Shown here in pieces: positions 49,379 through 57,487 of a stretch of 64,000 nucleotides of DNA. The position numbers were made by a program, and so were the translations under genes. Source of the stretch: Psychrobacter glacincola (GTDB lineage: Bacteria > Pseudomonadota > Gammaproteobacteria > Pseudomonadales > Moraxellaceae); NCBI GenBank assembly GCA_001411745.2, contig LIQB01000003.2, positions 654,353 through 718,352 of the forward strand, given 5' to 3'. Within the stretch, counting starts at the first letter, position 1; every line of letters starts with the position of its first letter. Under the pieces are notes generated by a model. That model ran no database searches. It had not been told where the DNA came from and saw only the letters and a list, made by a program, of their open reading frames with translations.

Positions 49379-49855
49379 TTAATAGCATTCGCTGAACTTC
49401 AACGCTCTAATCGATGTCGCGTCGCTAATCTTGTCAGTCCATTGTTCAAGACTATCGATAATATCTTGTCTACTCTTCTCAAATGCTGAGTCATCCTGCT
49501 GATAAGGGTCAGCAATATCTTTATCAAGCCAATGCCCTATTCGAAAGGTTTTTCCGCGACAGTGCGGCCACTGATTTTCAATCCATTTGGTTTGGCTGGT
49601 TGTCATCGTCAAAATTAAATCTGACTGACTGACTAATGCTTCATCAATTTGCTTGGCGATATGAGCACTGATGTCTATATTATGAGTGGCCATCAATGCA
49701 ACCGCTTTGGCATCAGCTGCGTGACCTACGAGCGCTGACAGACCAGCAGAGTCGATGTGCTTTTCTGGATAATATGCCGTTAATATGGCAGCGGCCATCG
49801 GGCTGCGGCATATATTGCCAACACAAACAACCAAGATCTGATCAAACGCTCGCAT
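49379..49855 (-). CDS. wzb: Low-molecular-weight protein-tyrosine phosphatase Wzb
   Basis: 158-residue cytoplasmic phosphatase that dephosphorylates Wzc. The catalytic loop C-x5-R is VCVGNICRSP with Cys11 and Arg17. The general acid lies in DIADPYQQDD near residue 127. The N-terminal strand FDQILVV and overall length match the family. Position between the wza and wzc genes (9 bp and 10 bp gaps) is diagnostic of the wza–wzb–wzc export module. Confidence 0.93.
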   Translation of the reverse strand: MRAFDQILVVCVGNICRSPMAAAILTAYYPEKHIDSAGLSALVGHAADAKAVALMATHNIDISAHIAKQIDEALVSQSDLILTMTTSQTKWIENQWPHCRGKTFRIGHWLDKDIADPYQQDDSAFEKSRQDIIDSLEQWTDKISDATSIRALKFSECY

Positions 49856-49864
49856 GACTGACTC

Positions 49865-50956
49865 CTATATCCCTGAAATCACATTGATTGCTGATGTTGA
49901 AGGCAGTATGGCGCTGATAATACGGTTCCAGCGCGCCAAGCCAGTTGGATCAACATAAAGGATGTCATTGGCTTGCATGTCAAAACGACTGGCCAAAGCA
50001 AAACTTGTGATGCTCTGCATGTCGACATAATAAATATTGGTGTATTGATACTTTGGATTATCCCGAACGATATATACTTTGGCCGCATTGGCCGTATTAG
50101 AATTCAATCCATTTGACTCACCTAATACATGCGCTAGGCTCAGCCCTTGCTCAGGAATAGCAACGGGCTCAATTTTGCCAAATTCTCCCAATACATAGAC
50201 CTTATTGCGGCTTTGGCTATTGACATGAATAGCATCGCCGTCTTGTAAGTATATTTGATTGGCAGACAGCCCCATTTGATTTAATGATTGGATACCGAGC
50301 TTGTAACTTTTGCCTTGACGATTTAATACGATATGGTTTGAATCACCCGTATCAGTCGTACCACCCGCCATAGAAATAGCGCCATATACTGAGATGGGCA
50401 CATCTGCGATAACAAACTCACCAGACTGCTTGACCTCACCATCTACGAAAAACTTACTACCACGGTAGTTGATGATTTTGACCTGAGGATCTGAGTATTT
50501 GAGATAGCGTTGAAGCTTGCTTTGCAAAGTGGCAGTGAACTGCGGCACACTGAGACCACTGGCTTTGACTCTCCCTACTAAGGGGAATTGTATAAACCCT
50601 TGCTGGTCAACGGTCAGACTAGACGTTGAGGCATTAATATCTGGATAATTGGTCAGGATAATATTGAGAACATCCCCTTTAGCAATGCCATAGCTGACAC
50701 GCCCAGATGTTTTTACTAAATGATATAAATCTCGATCAAGGATGACGGCTTCTTTAGCTGGTAGATTAGCCAAACTCAAAGGTTGAATATAGAATTGTAG
50801 ACCGTTTTCTGCAGTGAATGTCCCTGACTCGGGTAATTTTCCAGACTGAAGTCCTGAATTTATTGTGCAACTGCTGAGCAATACTGTCAGCAATAAGCAA
50901 GACGCACTTGCTATTAAGGAGCGCTTTTGTACAGAAATGAAATATTTATAAACCAT
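49865..50956 (-). CDS. wza: Polysaccharide export outer-membrane lipoprotein Wza
   Basis: 363-residue lipoprotein forming the outer-membrane export channel. The signal peptide ends in lipobox LLSSC at about residue 30. The Poly_export domain has YGIAKGDVLNIILTNYPDI and VDQQGFIQFPLVGRVKASG. SLBB-type repeats follow (KFFVDGEVKQSGEFVIADVP, KVYVLGEFGKIEPVAIPEQG). The C-terminal segment would form the amphipathic helical barrel. First gene of the 18-kb polysaccharide locus. The promoter must lie in the AT-rich gap to its right. Confidence 0.93.
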   Translation of the reverse strand: MVYKYFISVQKRSLIASASCLLLTVLLSSCTINSGLQSGKLPESGTFTAENGLQFYIQPLSLANLPAKEAVILDRDLYHLVKTSGRVSYGIAKGDVLNIILTNYPDINASTSSLTVDQQGFIQFPLVGRVKASGLSVPQFTATLQSKLQRYLKYSDPQVKIINYRGSKFFVDGEVKQSGEFVIADVPISVYGAISMAGGTTDTGDSNHIVLNRQGKSYKLGIQSLNQMGLSANQIYLQDGDAIHVNSQSRNKVYVLGEFGKIEPVAIPEQGLSLAHVLGESNGLNSNTANAAKVYIVRDNPKYQYTNIYYVDMQSITSFALASRFDMQANDILYVDPTGLARWNRIISAILPSTSAINVISGI

Positions 50957-51545
50957 AACAGTTACTCATATTTATATTCGTGAATCAAAAATAAGTGCCT
51001 TGCTGCTATCAATATATTCATAAAAAAGGATGTATTTATTGAATATACACCTAAACTATACATAACGCAATATTTATAAACATTGATGTAAGAACAATTT
51101 TCCTAGTTAATTTATTTTAGGTAAACCCTTTTCACAAATGACGTATAGTGCATATCAATAAAAACAAAAAGACAGAAAAATCTAAATAGGAGGACATATT
51201 AAAAGGCGTTAGCAGTATTTTTTAGGGTTCATGCTGTCGAAAATAGAAATTTGGTATTGGTTATGCTGCTTAATTGATCTTAATAATATTCAAAGAAACC
51301 ACTGTTTTATTAAAAAATAAATATAAGCATTTGTGTGCAAATATCTTACTTTTATCACAACTTAATCAACTTTTATTTTACAAATCTCTTTTAATTTAGC
51401 AAACTTTATTTTATTAATATAAAACGATAAATTGATACCGTTTGTAGATACTGGTTTGCGTGCTAAAGTCATCAAAATAGCGTAGAATAGTCAATCCAAT
51501 TTTTTACATTGAGAAATGTAAACCCACCGACTCAAGGACATGATT
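50957..51545. other. Long AT-rich intergenic region between wza and rluB
   Basis: About 590 bp, the divergent promoter region of the polysaccharide locus and rluB. I found no gene, no JUMPstart/ops element in the wza direction, and no convincing operator. AT-richness and length suggest silencing or multi-factor control, which is inference. An AGGAGG at 51188-51193 is not followed by a usable reading frame. Confidence 0.5.
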
Positions 51546-52493
51546 ATGAAAGATGAAAAATTACAGAAAGCCCTCGCCCGTATGGGTCTTGGCTCACGCC
51601 GTCAAATGGAAGAAGTCATAAAATCAGGGCGTGTTACTGTTAATAACGGACCTGCGACCATTGGTGATCGCGTCGAACAAGGCGATGAGATTCGCGTTGA
51701 CGGTCGTCAGATTAAATACACCTCTGAAAACGAAAAGCGTCGCCGTGTTATCGCTTACTACAAGCCTGAAGGCGAAGTCTGCTCTGCTAAAGATCCAGAA
51801 GGCCGTCCAACCGTTTTTGAGCGTTTACCAAAACTGACTCATGATCGCTGGGTGATGGTTGGTCGCTTGGACATCAATTCAACCGGGCTATTATTGTTTA
51901 CCAATGATGGTGAGATGGCGCATCGCTTGATGCATCCGTCTGGCGAAGTCACTCGCGAGTACGCAGTACGTGTATTGGGTGAAGTCACGCCTGAGATCGC
52001 TCGTGCGCTAACGGCTGGCGTTATGCTAGAAGATGGCCTTGCAAAGTTCGAAGATATCAAAGAAGGCGGTGGTGAAGGCGTCAACAAGTGGTATCACGTC
52101 CAACTGAAAGAAGGTCGTAATCGCGAAGTACGTCGTTTGTTTGAATCACAAGGCCTGAAAGTAAGCCGTCTACTACGCACGCGCTATGGCACGATTGCTC
52201 TACCAAAAGAGCTACGTACTGGTCGTTTCTTAGAACTCGACAGAAAAGACATCAATACCTTGACCGATCTAGTGAGCTTGCGTCCTCGTTATGGTACGGG
52301 TCTGCATGGCGCAGCGAAAGAGAAACAAGAGCGTATCAGAAGCAAGCCGCTTAAAGCGCGTCGCGCTACTGACAGTCGTAGCGATAGCCGCAGTGGTAGC
52401 GACAATCGTAACAGCAGCGCGAAGCCTAAAAGTAGTGCTAGCCCTGCCAGCCGTGGTACGCGCAATACTCGTGACCGCAACGACAAGCGTTAA
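51546..52493 (+). CDS. rluB: 23S rRNA pseudouridine synthase RluB family
   Basis: Modifies U2605 of 23S rRNA if it is a true RluB. An N-terminal S4 domain (LQKALARMGLGSRRQMEEVIKSG) precedes the RsuA-type catalytic domain, with catalytic Asp in MVGRLDINSTGLLLFTNDG. EGRNREVRRLFESQGLKVSRL is also typical. I prefer ATG 51546, properly spaced from AAGGA; ATG 51540 is too close. The last 50 residues are a disordered tail rich in Arg, Ser, Asp and Asn (RSDSRSGSDNRNSS). It is divergent from wza and has its own terminator. Confidence 0.92.
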   Translation: MKDEKLQKALARMGLGSRRQMEEVIKSGRVTVNNGPATIGDRVEQGDEIRVDGRQIKYTSENEKRRRVIAYYKPEGEVCSAKDPEGRPTVFERLPKLTHDRWVMVGRLDINSTGLLLFTNDGEMAHRLMHPSGEVTREYAVRVLGEVTPEIARALTAGVMLEDGLAKFEDIKEGGGEGVNKWYHVQLKEGRNREVRRLFESQGLKVSRLLRTRYGTIALPKELRTGRFLELDRKDINTLTDLVSLRPRYGTGLHGAAKEKQERIRSKPLKARRATDSRSDSRSGSDNRNSSAKPKSSASPASRGTRNTRDRNDKR

Positions 52494-52552
52494 TCGCCTG
52501 AATGTAAAATGTAGTGTGACTTTGAATCTTCAATAGTTTTAAAGTAGACCAC

Positions 52553-52593
52553 AAAAAAGCTGCCAATGATGAATAATCATTGGCAGCTTTTTT
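52553..52593. terminator. Bidirectional terminator between rluB and the paralogue cluster
   Basis: Arms 52553-52570 and 52576-52593 pair perfectly over 18 bp around the 5-nt loop GAATA, with six A and six T at the ends. It lies between convergent genes and should terminate both. Confidence 0.87.
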
Positions 52594-52637
52594 ATATAAG
52601 TTTTATAAAAAGTCGTTGTCAACCTGACGACTGATAT

Positions 52638-53195
52638 TTAGCTATCGTGGCTATTAATATAATTCCTCATTACTCGTAGCTCTTGCAACTGCTGACTTTC
52701 CATTTGTTCTAATAATCTATCCAGACGCTGCTCAATATTATTAAATACCTGCTGTAATAACTGATTGGCTTCTGCCTTTTTTTCATTATCTGCATTGTCA
52801 GCGCTTATATTAATATTCGCTAGATGATGATGACTGGCAAGCATTTCAGGGAGTCGAGTGTGCAACATCTTATTCAATACAAACTGTTGCTCGGGTACGG
52901 CAGGCGTTTTATGCTGAGCTTGTAGTGATTTTTGATATGCTTGATAGTGGGTTACTTTTTCATCGATACGTTTTAATTGGCGCAGCTGTGTCTCTGATAA
53001 ATTTTTCAGGTGTTTTTTATTTAAATTTAGTTGCTGCCAACTGAGTTTGGACAATGACAACGGTGCATCATAATCCTGATAAGTGAGTACACCTGGCGAA
53101 ATACCGACCGCTTTGTGCAGCGCATGCCAGCCTTTTTTACCCAAATAGAAGGTGGTAACGGTCGTTACAATGCCAATGCCTATTAAGATGCTCAT
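52638..53195 (-). CDS. Unknown membrane-anchored helical protein (paralogue A of three)
   Basis: 185 residues. ATG 53195 is preceded by AAGGG. A short N-terminal hydrophobic helix (ILIGIGIVTTVTTFYLG) acts as an anchor. The rest is helical and polar, with LKRIDEKVTHYQAY, QQFVLNKMLHTRLPEMLASH and a C-terminal FNNIEQRLDRLLEQMESQQ. The order and spacing of these blocks match the two genes upstream (53236-53925 and 54165-54929), implying diverged tandem paralogues. No enzyme motif was recognised. The shape faintly recalls the XpaC family that accompanies TelA-type proteins; this is speculative. It is 40 bp downstream of the next paralogue and ends the group at a strong terminator. Confidence 0.75.
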   Translation of the reverse strand: MSILIGIGIVTTVTTFYLGKKGWHALHKAVGISPGVLTYQDYDAPLSLSKLSWQQLNLNKKHLKNLSETQLRQLKRIDEKVTHYQAYQKSLQAQHKTPAVPEQQFVLNKMLHTRLPEMLASHHHLANINISADNADNEKKAEANQLLQQVFNNIEQRLDRLLEQMESQQLQELRVMRNYINSHDS

Positions 53196-53235
53196 ATACC
53201 CTTACTCTTCATCGTTTAATCAAACCACTTTGCCT

Positions 53236-53925
53236 TTACAGTTTAATATTCTCAGCACTCACATTTTTACCAGTTGCGCCAGTTGGATTTTCAATCGCTT
53301 TAATTTCTATATCGGTATTAGCATTACGGACACTACTAACATTGCTATCGAGCTTTTGCATATCTGTCGTAGTAGCAGGATTATTAAAGCGTTTTTGTAG
53401 ATAGCGGTTGGTCGCGAGCAACTTTTGACCATCTTGATGATAAGAGGCATTCAATAAATCATCAAACTGAGTATTAATGGTACGTAATACATCTAATAGC
53501 GCTTCTTTTCCAGTCACATTAGAGTGCTTGATTTTGGTCGTGTCAGCGCGCGCGCCATCCCCCACATCTAAGTCGTGCAAGCGGCGATAGTCAGTCACAG
53601 CAAGTGGCACATGTCTGTCCATTAAATTTTGAATCATAATGTAGGTTTCATTGACCGTGTCCTTATCGTCTATCTTGCCATCATTATTGGTATCGCCATA
53701 AATGACCCGTAGCTTCTCCCCTTTTTCATTGATTTGGTCGAGTGCTGTTTTGACTTCAACAGGCAAGCTTTTTTCTGGGATGTAACCCAATTGCGGCATC
53801 GATTTGTACTCAAGCATTTTAGGCGCAGTCATTTTTTTGATACCACGATACCCCAGATATAACCCAGCGACTGGTAACACTCCATATAAAATGAACATGA
53901 CAAACATCGCAGTAACTTGAGTCAT
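53236..53925 (-). CDS. Unknown membrane-anchored protein with EF-hand-like loop (paralogue B of three)
   Basis: 229 residues; ATG 53925 follows TAGGA. An N-terminal transmembrane helix (MFVMFILYGVLPVAGLYLG) is followed by a helical body with LDQINEKGEKLRVIYG, YIMIQNLMDRHVPLAVTDYR and VLRTINTQFDDLLNASY. These correspond to the blocks of the neighbouring paralogues. After the first helix comes DTNNDGKIDDKD, a calcium-binding EF-hand or dockerin-like loop with acidic or amide residues at positions 1, 3, 5, 9 and 12. Neither neighbour has this insertion. The C-terminal 40 residues look disordered. Function unknown; membrane association and calcium binding are predictions. Confidence 0.75.
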   Translation of the reverse strand: MTQVTAMFVMFILYGVLPVAGLYLGYRGIKKMTAPKMLEYKSMPQLGYIPEKSLPVEVKTALDQINEKGEKLRVIYGDTNNDGKIDDKDTVNETYIMIQNLMDRHVPLAVTDYRRLHDLDVGDGARADTTKIKHSNVTGKEALLDVLRTINTQFDDLLNASYHQDGQKLLATNRYLQKRFNNPATTTDMQKLDSNVSSVRNANTDIEIKAIENPTGATGKNVSAENIKL

Positions 53926-54164
53926 TAGAGTATCCTAATTGTTGAATAAAATGGCTTGGCTAAATGGCTTGGTAAATTTCTTATTATTTTAAATAAGATA
54001 GATAGTTATTATTAAACAAAAAAATAAGGCTCTATTAAAGCCATATATTGTTATGCATTGCGTCGCTTGTGTGAAAACCGTGTTAGGGCGTGTCCCCAAT
54101 TCAATCACAGCTCTGAATTATGTTAATTTTATAATGCCAATTAACAGCCATTAACTATTAGCCC

Positions 54165-54929
54165 TTAACTTTTTGTCCGGCTTTTGACATAACGGTGCGT
54201 TGAAGCCAAACGATTCATCACCGTTTGATGCAGCTCATCTAACAATTCATCAAGCTCATAATCAATTTCTAAAAACAAATCCGTCAGCATGTCACCTGCC
54301 GTCATTTTGCCTTGCACCATATTGTTTTTGGTACGGTGCGGGCTAAAACGCTGTAGCTGCTCATAATGATGGAGGGCTTCTGGAATGCTCTCTGACACCA
54401 GCTTATCGATGACAAATTGGCGTTCATTATGTTGCTGTTGTTGCTGTTCGTTGAGCTCACTGCTCCACTCACGATAGCGTTTTAACTTACCATTGATACG
54501 GTCTAGTATCGCAACCGCCTCGATGGGCATGGCGTTTAGGGTGGCTTCATCGACCACATCAACAAGCTCAGTCATAATCGGGCAGCGTCCATGTTTGAGA
54601 TACCACAAGGTATCGGGGTCAAAAGGCGGTCTATTGGTCGGGCGCATCTGAGCGCGATTGGATATATAGCGATCAGTCAAAGGTGTTGGCGTTCTGATAT
54701 CACTCACTTGCGCCAAAGCATCACAAATACGTTCGCTGCGCTCAGGCGGCGTCAGTACAGAACGCTGACTGACAGCTTGATCGTTTTTATCAGTGTTTTT
54801 ACTATTATTATCAGTCACCTCTATATCTTGACTGATAGCCATCTCCTGAGCATTTTTGGCTGCTAGCGTTGGCAGGTCATCTTGAGCTTGCCCAAATGAC
54901 TTTAGCATTCTTGTCAGACTTACCACCAT
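54165..54929 (-). CDS. Unknown helical protein (paralogue C of three)
   Basis: 254 residues; ATG 54929 follows AAGGTAGG, which decides the start. There is no clear transmembrane helix, unlike paralogues A and B. The first 100 residues are polar and probably disordered. The C-terminal half has AILDRINGKLKRYREW, ERQFVIDKLVSESIPEALHH and LFLEIDYELDELLDELHQ, then RYVKSR, which align in order with blocks of the two downstream genes. A Gln-rich run (NEQQQQQ) separates the first two blocks. First gene of the three, 239 bp before paralogue B. No function can be assigned. Confidence 0.73.
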   Translation of the reverse strand: MVVSLTRMLKSFGQAQDDLPTLAAKNAQEMAISQDIEVTDNNSKNTDKNDQAVSQRSVLTPPERSERICDALAQVSDIRTPTPLTDRYISNRAQMRPTNRPPFDPDTLWYLKHGRCPIMTELVDVVDEATLNAMPIEAVAILDRINGKLKRYREWSSELNEQQQQQHNERQFVIDKLVSESIPEALHHYEQLQRFSPHRTKNNMVQGKMTAGDMLTDLFLEIDYELDELLDELHQTVMNRLASTHRYVKSRTKS

Positions 54930-55075
54930 GACCTACCTTGCCCCTCGTCCCGTGCACGCTTATTGCGCTCGTATTGCATAGATTTATCCAATAGCGTATC
55001 TTAACAGCTTTTTACCGCGCTGCCAGTAAGCAAAATGTCAACACCTCTCATCCGCCCCATGCTAAGCACACTATT

Positions 55076-55678
55076 ATGAATGCGACCGACTACACCTCTG
55101 GATTCTTACTTGGGCTATCGCTCATCATCGCGATTGGCTCACAAAACGCCTTTGTACTCAAACAAGGACTCAAACGCGAGCACATATTTTTTGTCTGCTT
55201 ATTTTGCGCGGTCAGTGATGCGCTGTTAATCTCTGCTGGCGTTGGCGGTTTTGGCGCGGTTACGGCGCAATATCCGCAAGTGGTCAATATCGCAAAATTC
55301 GCTGGCGTCATATTCTTGCTAGGATATGGATTGCAGAGCTTATATGCCAGTGTGCGCGTCACACATGCACTCACCGTCGAGGGACAAGTCGTCACCAGCT
55401 TAAAAAAAGCCCTGTTATTATGTTTTGGCTTTACTTGGCTCAACCCACACGTCTACTTAGATACATTGGTACTCGTTGGCATGGTTTCAACGGGTGCTGG
55501 TAGTAAGCTGGCATTTGCAGTCGGTGCAGTCAGCGCCTCATTCTTTTTCTTTTTTGCGTTGGGTTATGGGGCGCGATTACTCAAACCATTATTTGCCAAA
55601 CCAAAAGCGTGGAATATACTCGATGCTTTGGTAGGGATACTCATGTTGTATTTGGCGTGGCATCTGTACCGAAGTTAA
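55076..55678 (+). CDS. argO: LysE/ArgO family amino-acid exporter
   Basis: 200-residue inner-membrane exporter of basic amino acids such as arginine or lysine. Five to six hydrophobic segments are seen. The family N-terminus reads GFLLGLSLIIAIGSQNAFVLKQGL, followed by SDALLISAGVGGFG and FGFTWLNPHVYLDTLVLVG, both hallmarks of LysE/ArgO. The substrate is inferred from the family. It is divergent from the paralogue cluster and converges on the flavin monooxygenase gene. Confidence 0.88.
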   Translation: MNATDYTSGFLLGLSLIIAIGSQNAFVLKQGLKREHIFFVCLFCAVSDALLISAGVGGFGAVTAQYPQVVNIAKFAGVIFLLGYGLQSLYASVRVTHALTVEGQVVTSLKKALLLCFGFTWLNPHVYLDTLVLVGMVSTGAGSKLAFAVGAVSASFFFFFALGYGARLLKPLFAKPKAWNILDALVGILMLYLAWHLYRS

Positions 55679-55751
55679 AAATAGCGATAAAGGCAAAATA
55701 GGTGATAGGCTAAACCATTAACACAGCCCCTACATATTAATATAAGAATAA

Positions 55752-55790
55752 AAAAAGCCAAACACATTGTATAAACGCGTTTGGCTTTTT
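55752..55790. terminator. Bidirectional terminator between argO and the monooxygenase gene
   Basis: Arms AAAAAGCCAAAC (55752-55763) and GTTTGGCTTTTT (55779-55790) pair perfectly over 12 bp. It lies between two convergent stop codons, so it can serve both genes. Confidence 0.83.
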
Positions 55791-55811
55791 GGAATCTGAC
55801 ACTTTTACTAT

Positions 55812-57194
55812 TTACGATACTTTTTTACGCTTGTTAGGCTTAACGAATGTTAAGTTCAAAAAATGCTCAAGCGAGTCATCAAGGACGTCCAACCAAGGCT
55901 CTGGCAACTCAGGCGATAGCGTGCCTGTTAACGTAGAGCGATACGCCTTTTCTCTAAAGGTCATGATATTATCGGCTTTATCTTTTTGCCATTCTTTTAA
56001 GATTTCACCCTGTTTTTCAACTGCAAATTCTGGATAATCGGTCGCATTGGTTAAATCACGAATATAAGCGGCTTGAAAGTCGATTGAATCGCTGACCGTC
56101 ACGCACTTCGCATAAGTTGCCAACCACTTTTTCTCATCTGCTTCACGGTGTACCAATTCAGGCAATTCGATATCGCCCATCATCACATCGCGTGCATACC
56201 ATGCTTGAGCGTCAAACATATTAAAGGTGAAATACTGATCCTGCATACCTAAATAAATGAGCTTTGGGTTTGGCTGCCAGAAAATCCCTTTGTGCAAGTT
56301 GGCTGGATATAAGCAGTTATGCGTTTGCAGACGTAACTCATCGGGCATAAAGGGGAAATGAAACAAATAACCGGTACACATAATAATGGCATCAAATTTT
56401 TGGCTGCTACCATCGGCAAAATGCGCCACATCTTCTTCAAAATGGGTGACCAAAGGCACTTCTTTGATGCCCTCTGGCCAGTCATAGCCAAGCGCTTGCG
56501 TGCGATAGCTGATAGTGACTGATTTGGTGCCATACTTATAGCACTGCGTGCCAATGTCTTCGGCTGAATAACTACTGCCGATGAGCAAAATATCTTCGTC
56601 TTTGAACTCTAAGGCGTCACGAAAATCATGCGCGTGCAGAATTCGACCGGGGAAAGCTTCTAACCCTTCAAAGTAAGGCATGTTTGGCGTGGAGAAATGA
56701 CCCGTCGCTACCACGACATAATCAAACTCTTCGACTTCTTGCTCATTGGTTTTATGATTCATCACTGTTACGGTGAATTTTTGCGTGTCATCATCGAATG
56801 ACACCCAACGTACTGGGCATTCAAAGCGGATGTATTTTTGGATATCTTGCTTATCGATACGCCCCATAATGTAGTCTTTTAGGACTTCACGCGGTGGGTA
56901 TGAGGGAATCGCTTCACCAAAATGCTCATCAAACGAATAATCAGCAAATTCTAAGCACTCTTTGGGACCATTAGACCACAAATAACGGTACATACTACCG
57001 TGAACAGGCTCACCATTTCTGTCTAATCCTGTGCGCCAGCTATAGTTCCACATGCCACCAATAGCGTTTTGCTTTTCATAACACACTATCTCAGGTAAGT
57101 TCTTTGCGCCAGCCAAACGAGCTGCTTCAAAAGCGCGTAATTGTGCTAAACCACTTGGACCTGCACCTAAAATAGCAATTCTTTTATTACTCAA
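55812..57194 (-). CDS. tmm: Flavin-containing monooxygenase, probable trimethylamine monooxygenase
   Basis: 460-residue NADPH- and FAD-dependent class B monooxygenase. The FAD site is AILGAGPSGLAQLRAF near the N-terminus. The FMO signature reads FPGRILHAHDFRDA at about residues 185-198, and the NADPH site LLIGSSYSAEDIG at about 204-216, whose Tyr is the residue kept in bacterial trimethylamine monooxygenases. Long stretches, such as RYLWSNGPKECLEFADYSFD and GMQDQYFTFNMFDAQAWYA, look very close to what I recall of the Methylophaga and Methylocella enzymes. It would oxidise trimethylamine to the osmolyte TMAO. No methylamine-degradation genes adjoin, so an osmolyte or detoxification role is possible. 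FMO is certain, substrate is inferred. Confidence 0.87.
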   Translation of the reverse strand: MSNKRIAILGAGPSGLAQLRAFEAARLAGAKNLPEIVCYEKQNAIGGMWNYSWRTGLDRNGEPVHGSMYRYLWSNGPKECLEFADYSFDEHFGEAIPSYPPREVLKDYIMGRIDKQDIQKYIRFECPVRWVSFDDDTQKFTVTVMNHKTNEQEVEEFDYVVVATGHFSTPNMPYFEGLEAFPGRILHAHDFRDALEFKDEDILLIGSSYSAEDIGTQCYKYGTKSVTISYRTQALGYDWPEGIKEVPLVTHFEEDVAHFADGSSQKFDAIIMCTGYLFHFPFMPDELRLQTHNCLYPANLHKGIFWQPNPKLIYLGMQDQYFTFNMFDAQAWYARDVMMGDIELPELVHREADEKKWLATYAKCVTVSDSIDFQAAYIRDLTNATDYPEFAVEKQGEILKEWQKDKADNIMTFREKAYRSTLTGTLSPELPEPWLDVLDDSLEHFLNLTFVKPNKRKKVS

Positions 57195-57487
57195 GACTAA
57201 CTCCTATGATAATAGTTGTCTGTCCACTGTAACATATTTTTATGAATGGTGTTTTTTCGAATACTTTTGGTGATTAATTGGCCATAGCTTAAGACATGAC
57301 TATTCTCCAAAAATGGCTTCTAACCGAATCTTTGGTGCTTAAATTTGATATGAGTTAGCACATACTTTTCATTAGGACGTATTAAACATTCATAAATCAG
57401 CACTGTCAGTGCTAGAGTTGAATACACAACACGCCCATTGAGGAATAAATCAAAAAACTGACGGACAAACATAAGGTAGCAGCGTCA

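Noticed and set aside
51205-51212. GGCGTTAG, similar to the ops element GGCGGTAG of JUMPstart sequences upstream of polysaccharide operons
   Set aside because: It differs at one base, lacks the rest of a JUMPstart, and lies on the strand facing rluB rather than wza.
51188-51230. AGGAGG in the wza-rluB gap as the ribosome binding site of a small gene
   Set aside because: The frame following it has no standard start codon at suitable spacing and stops within a few codons.
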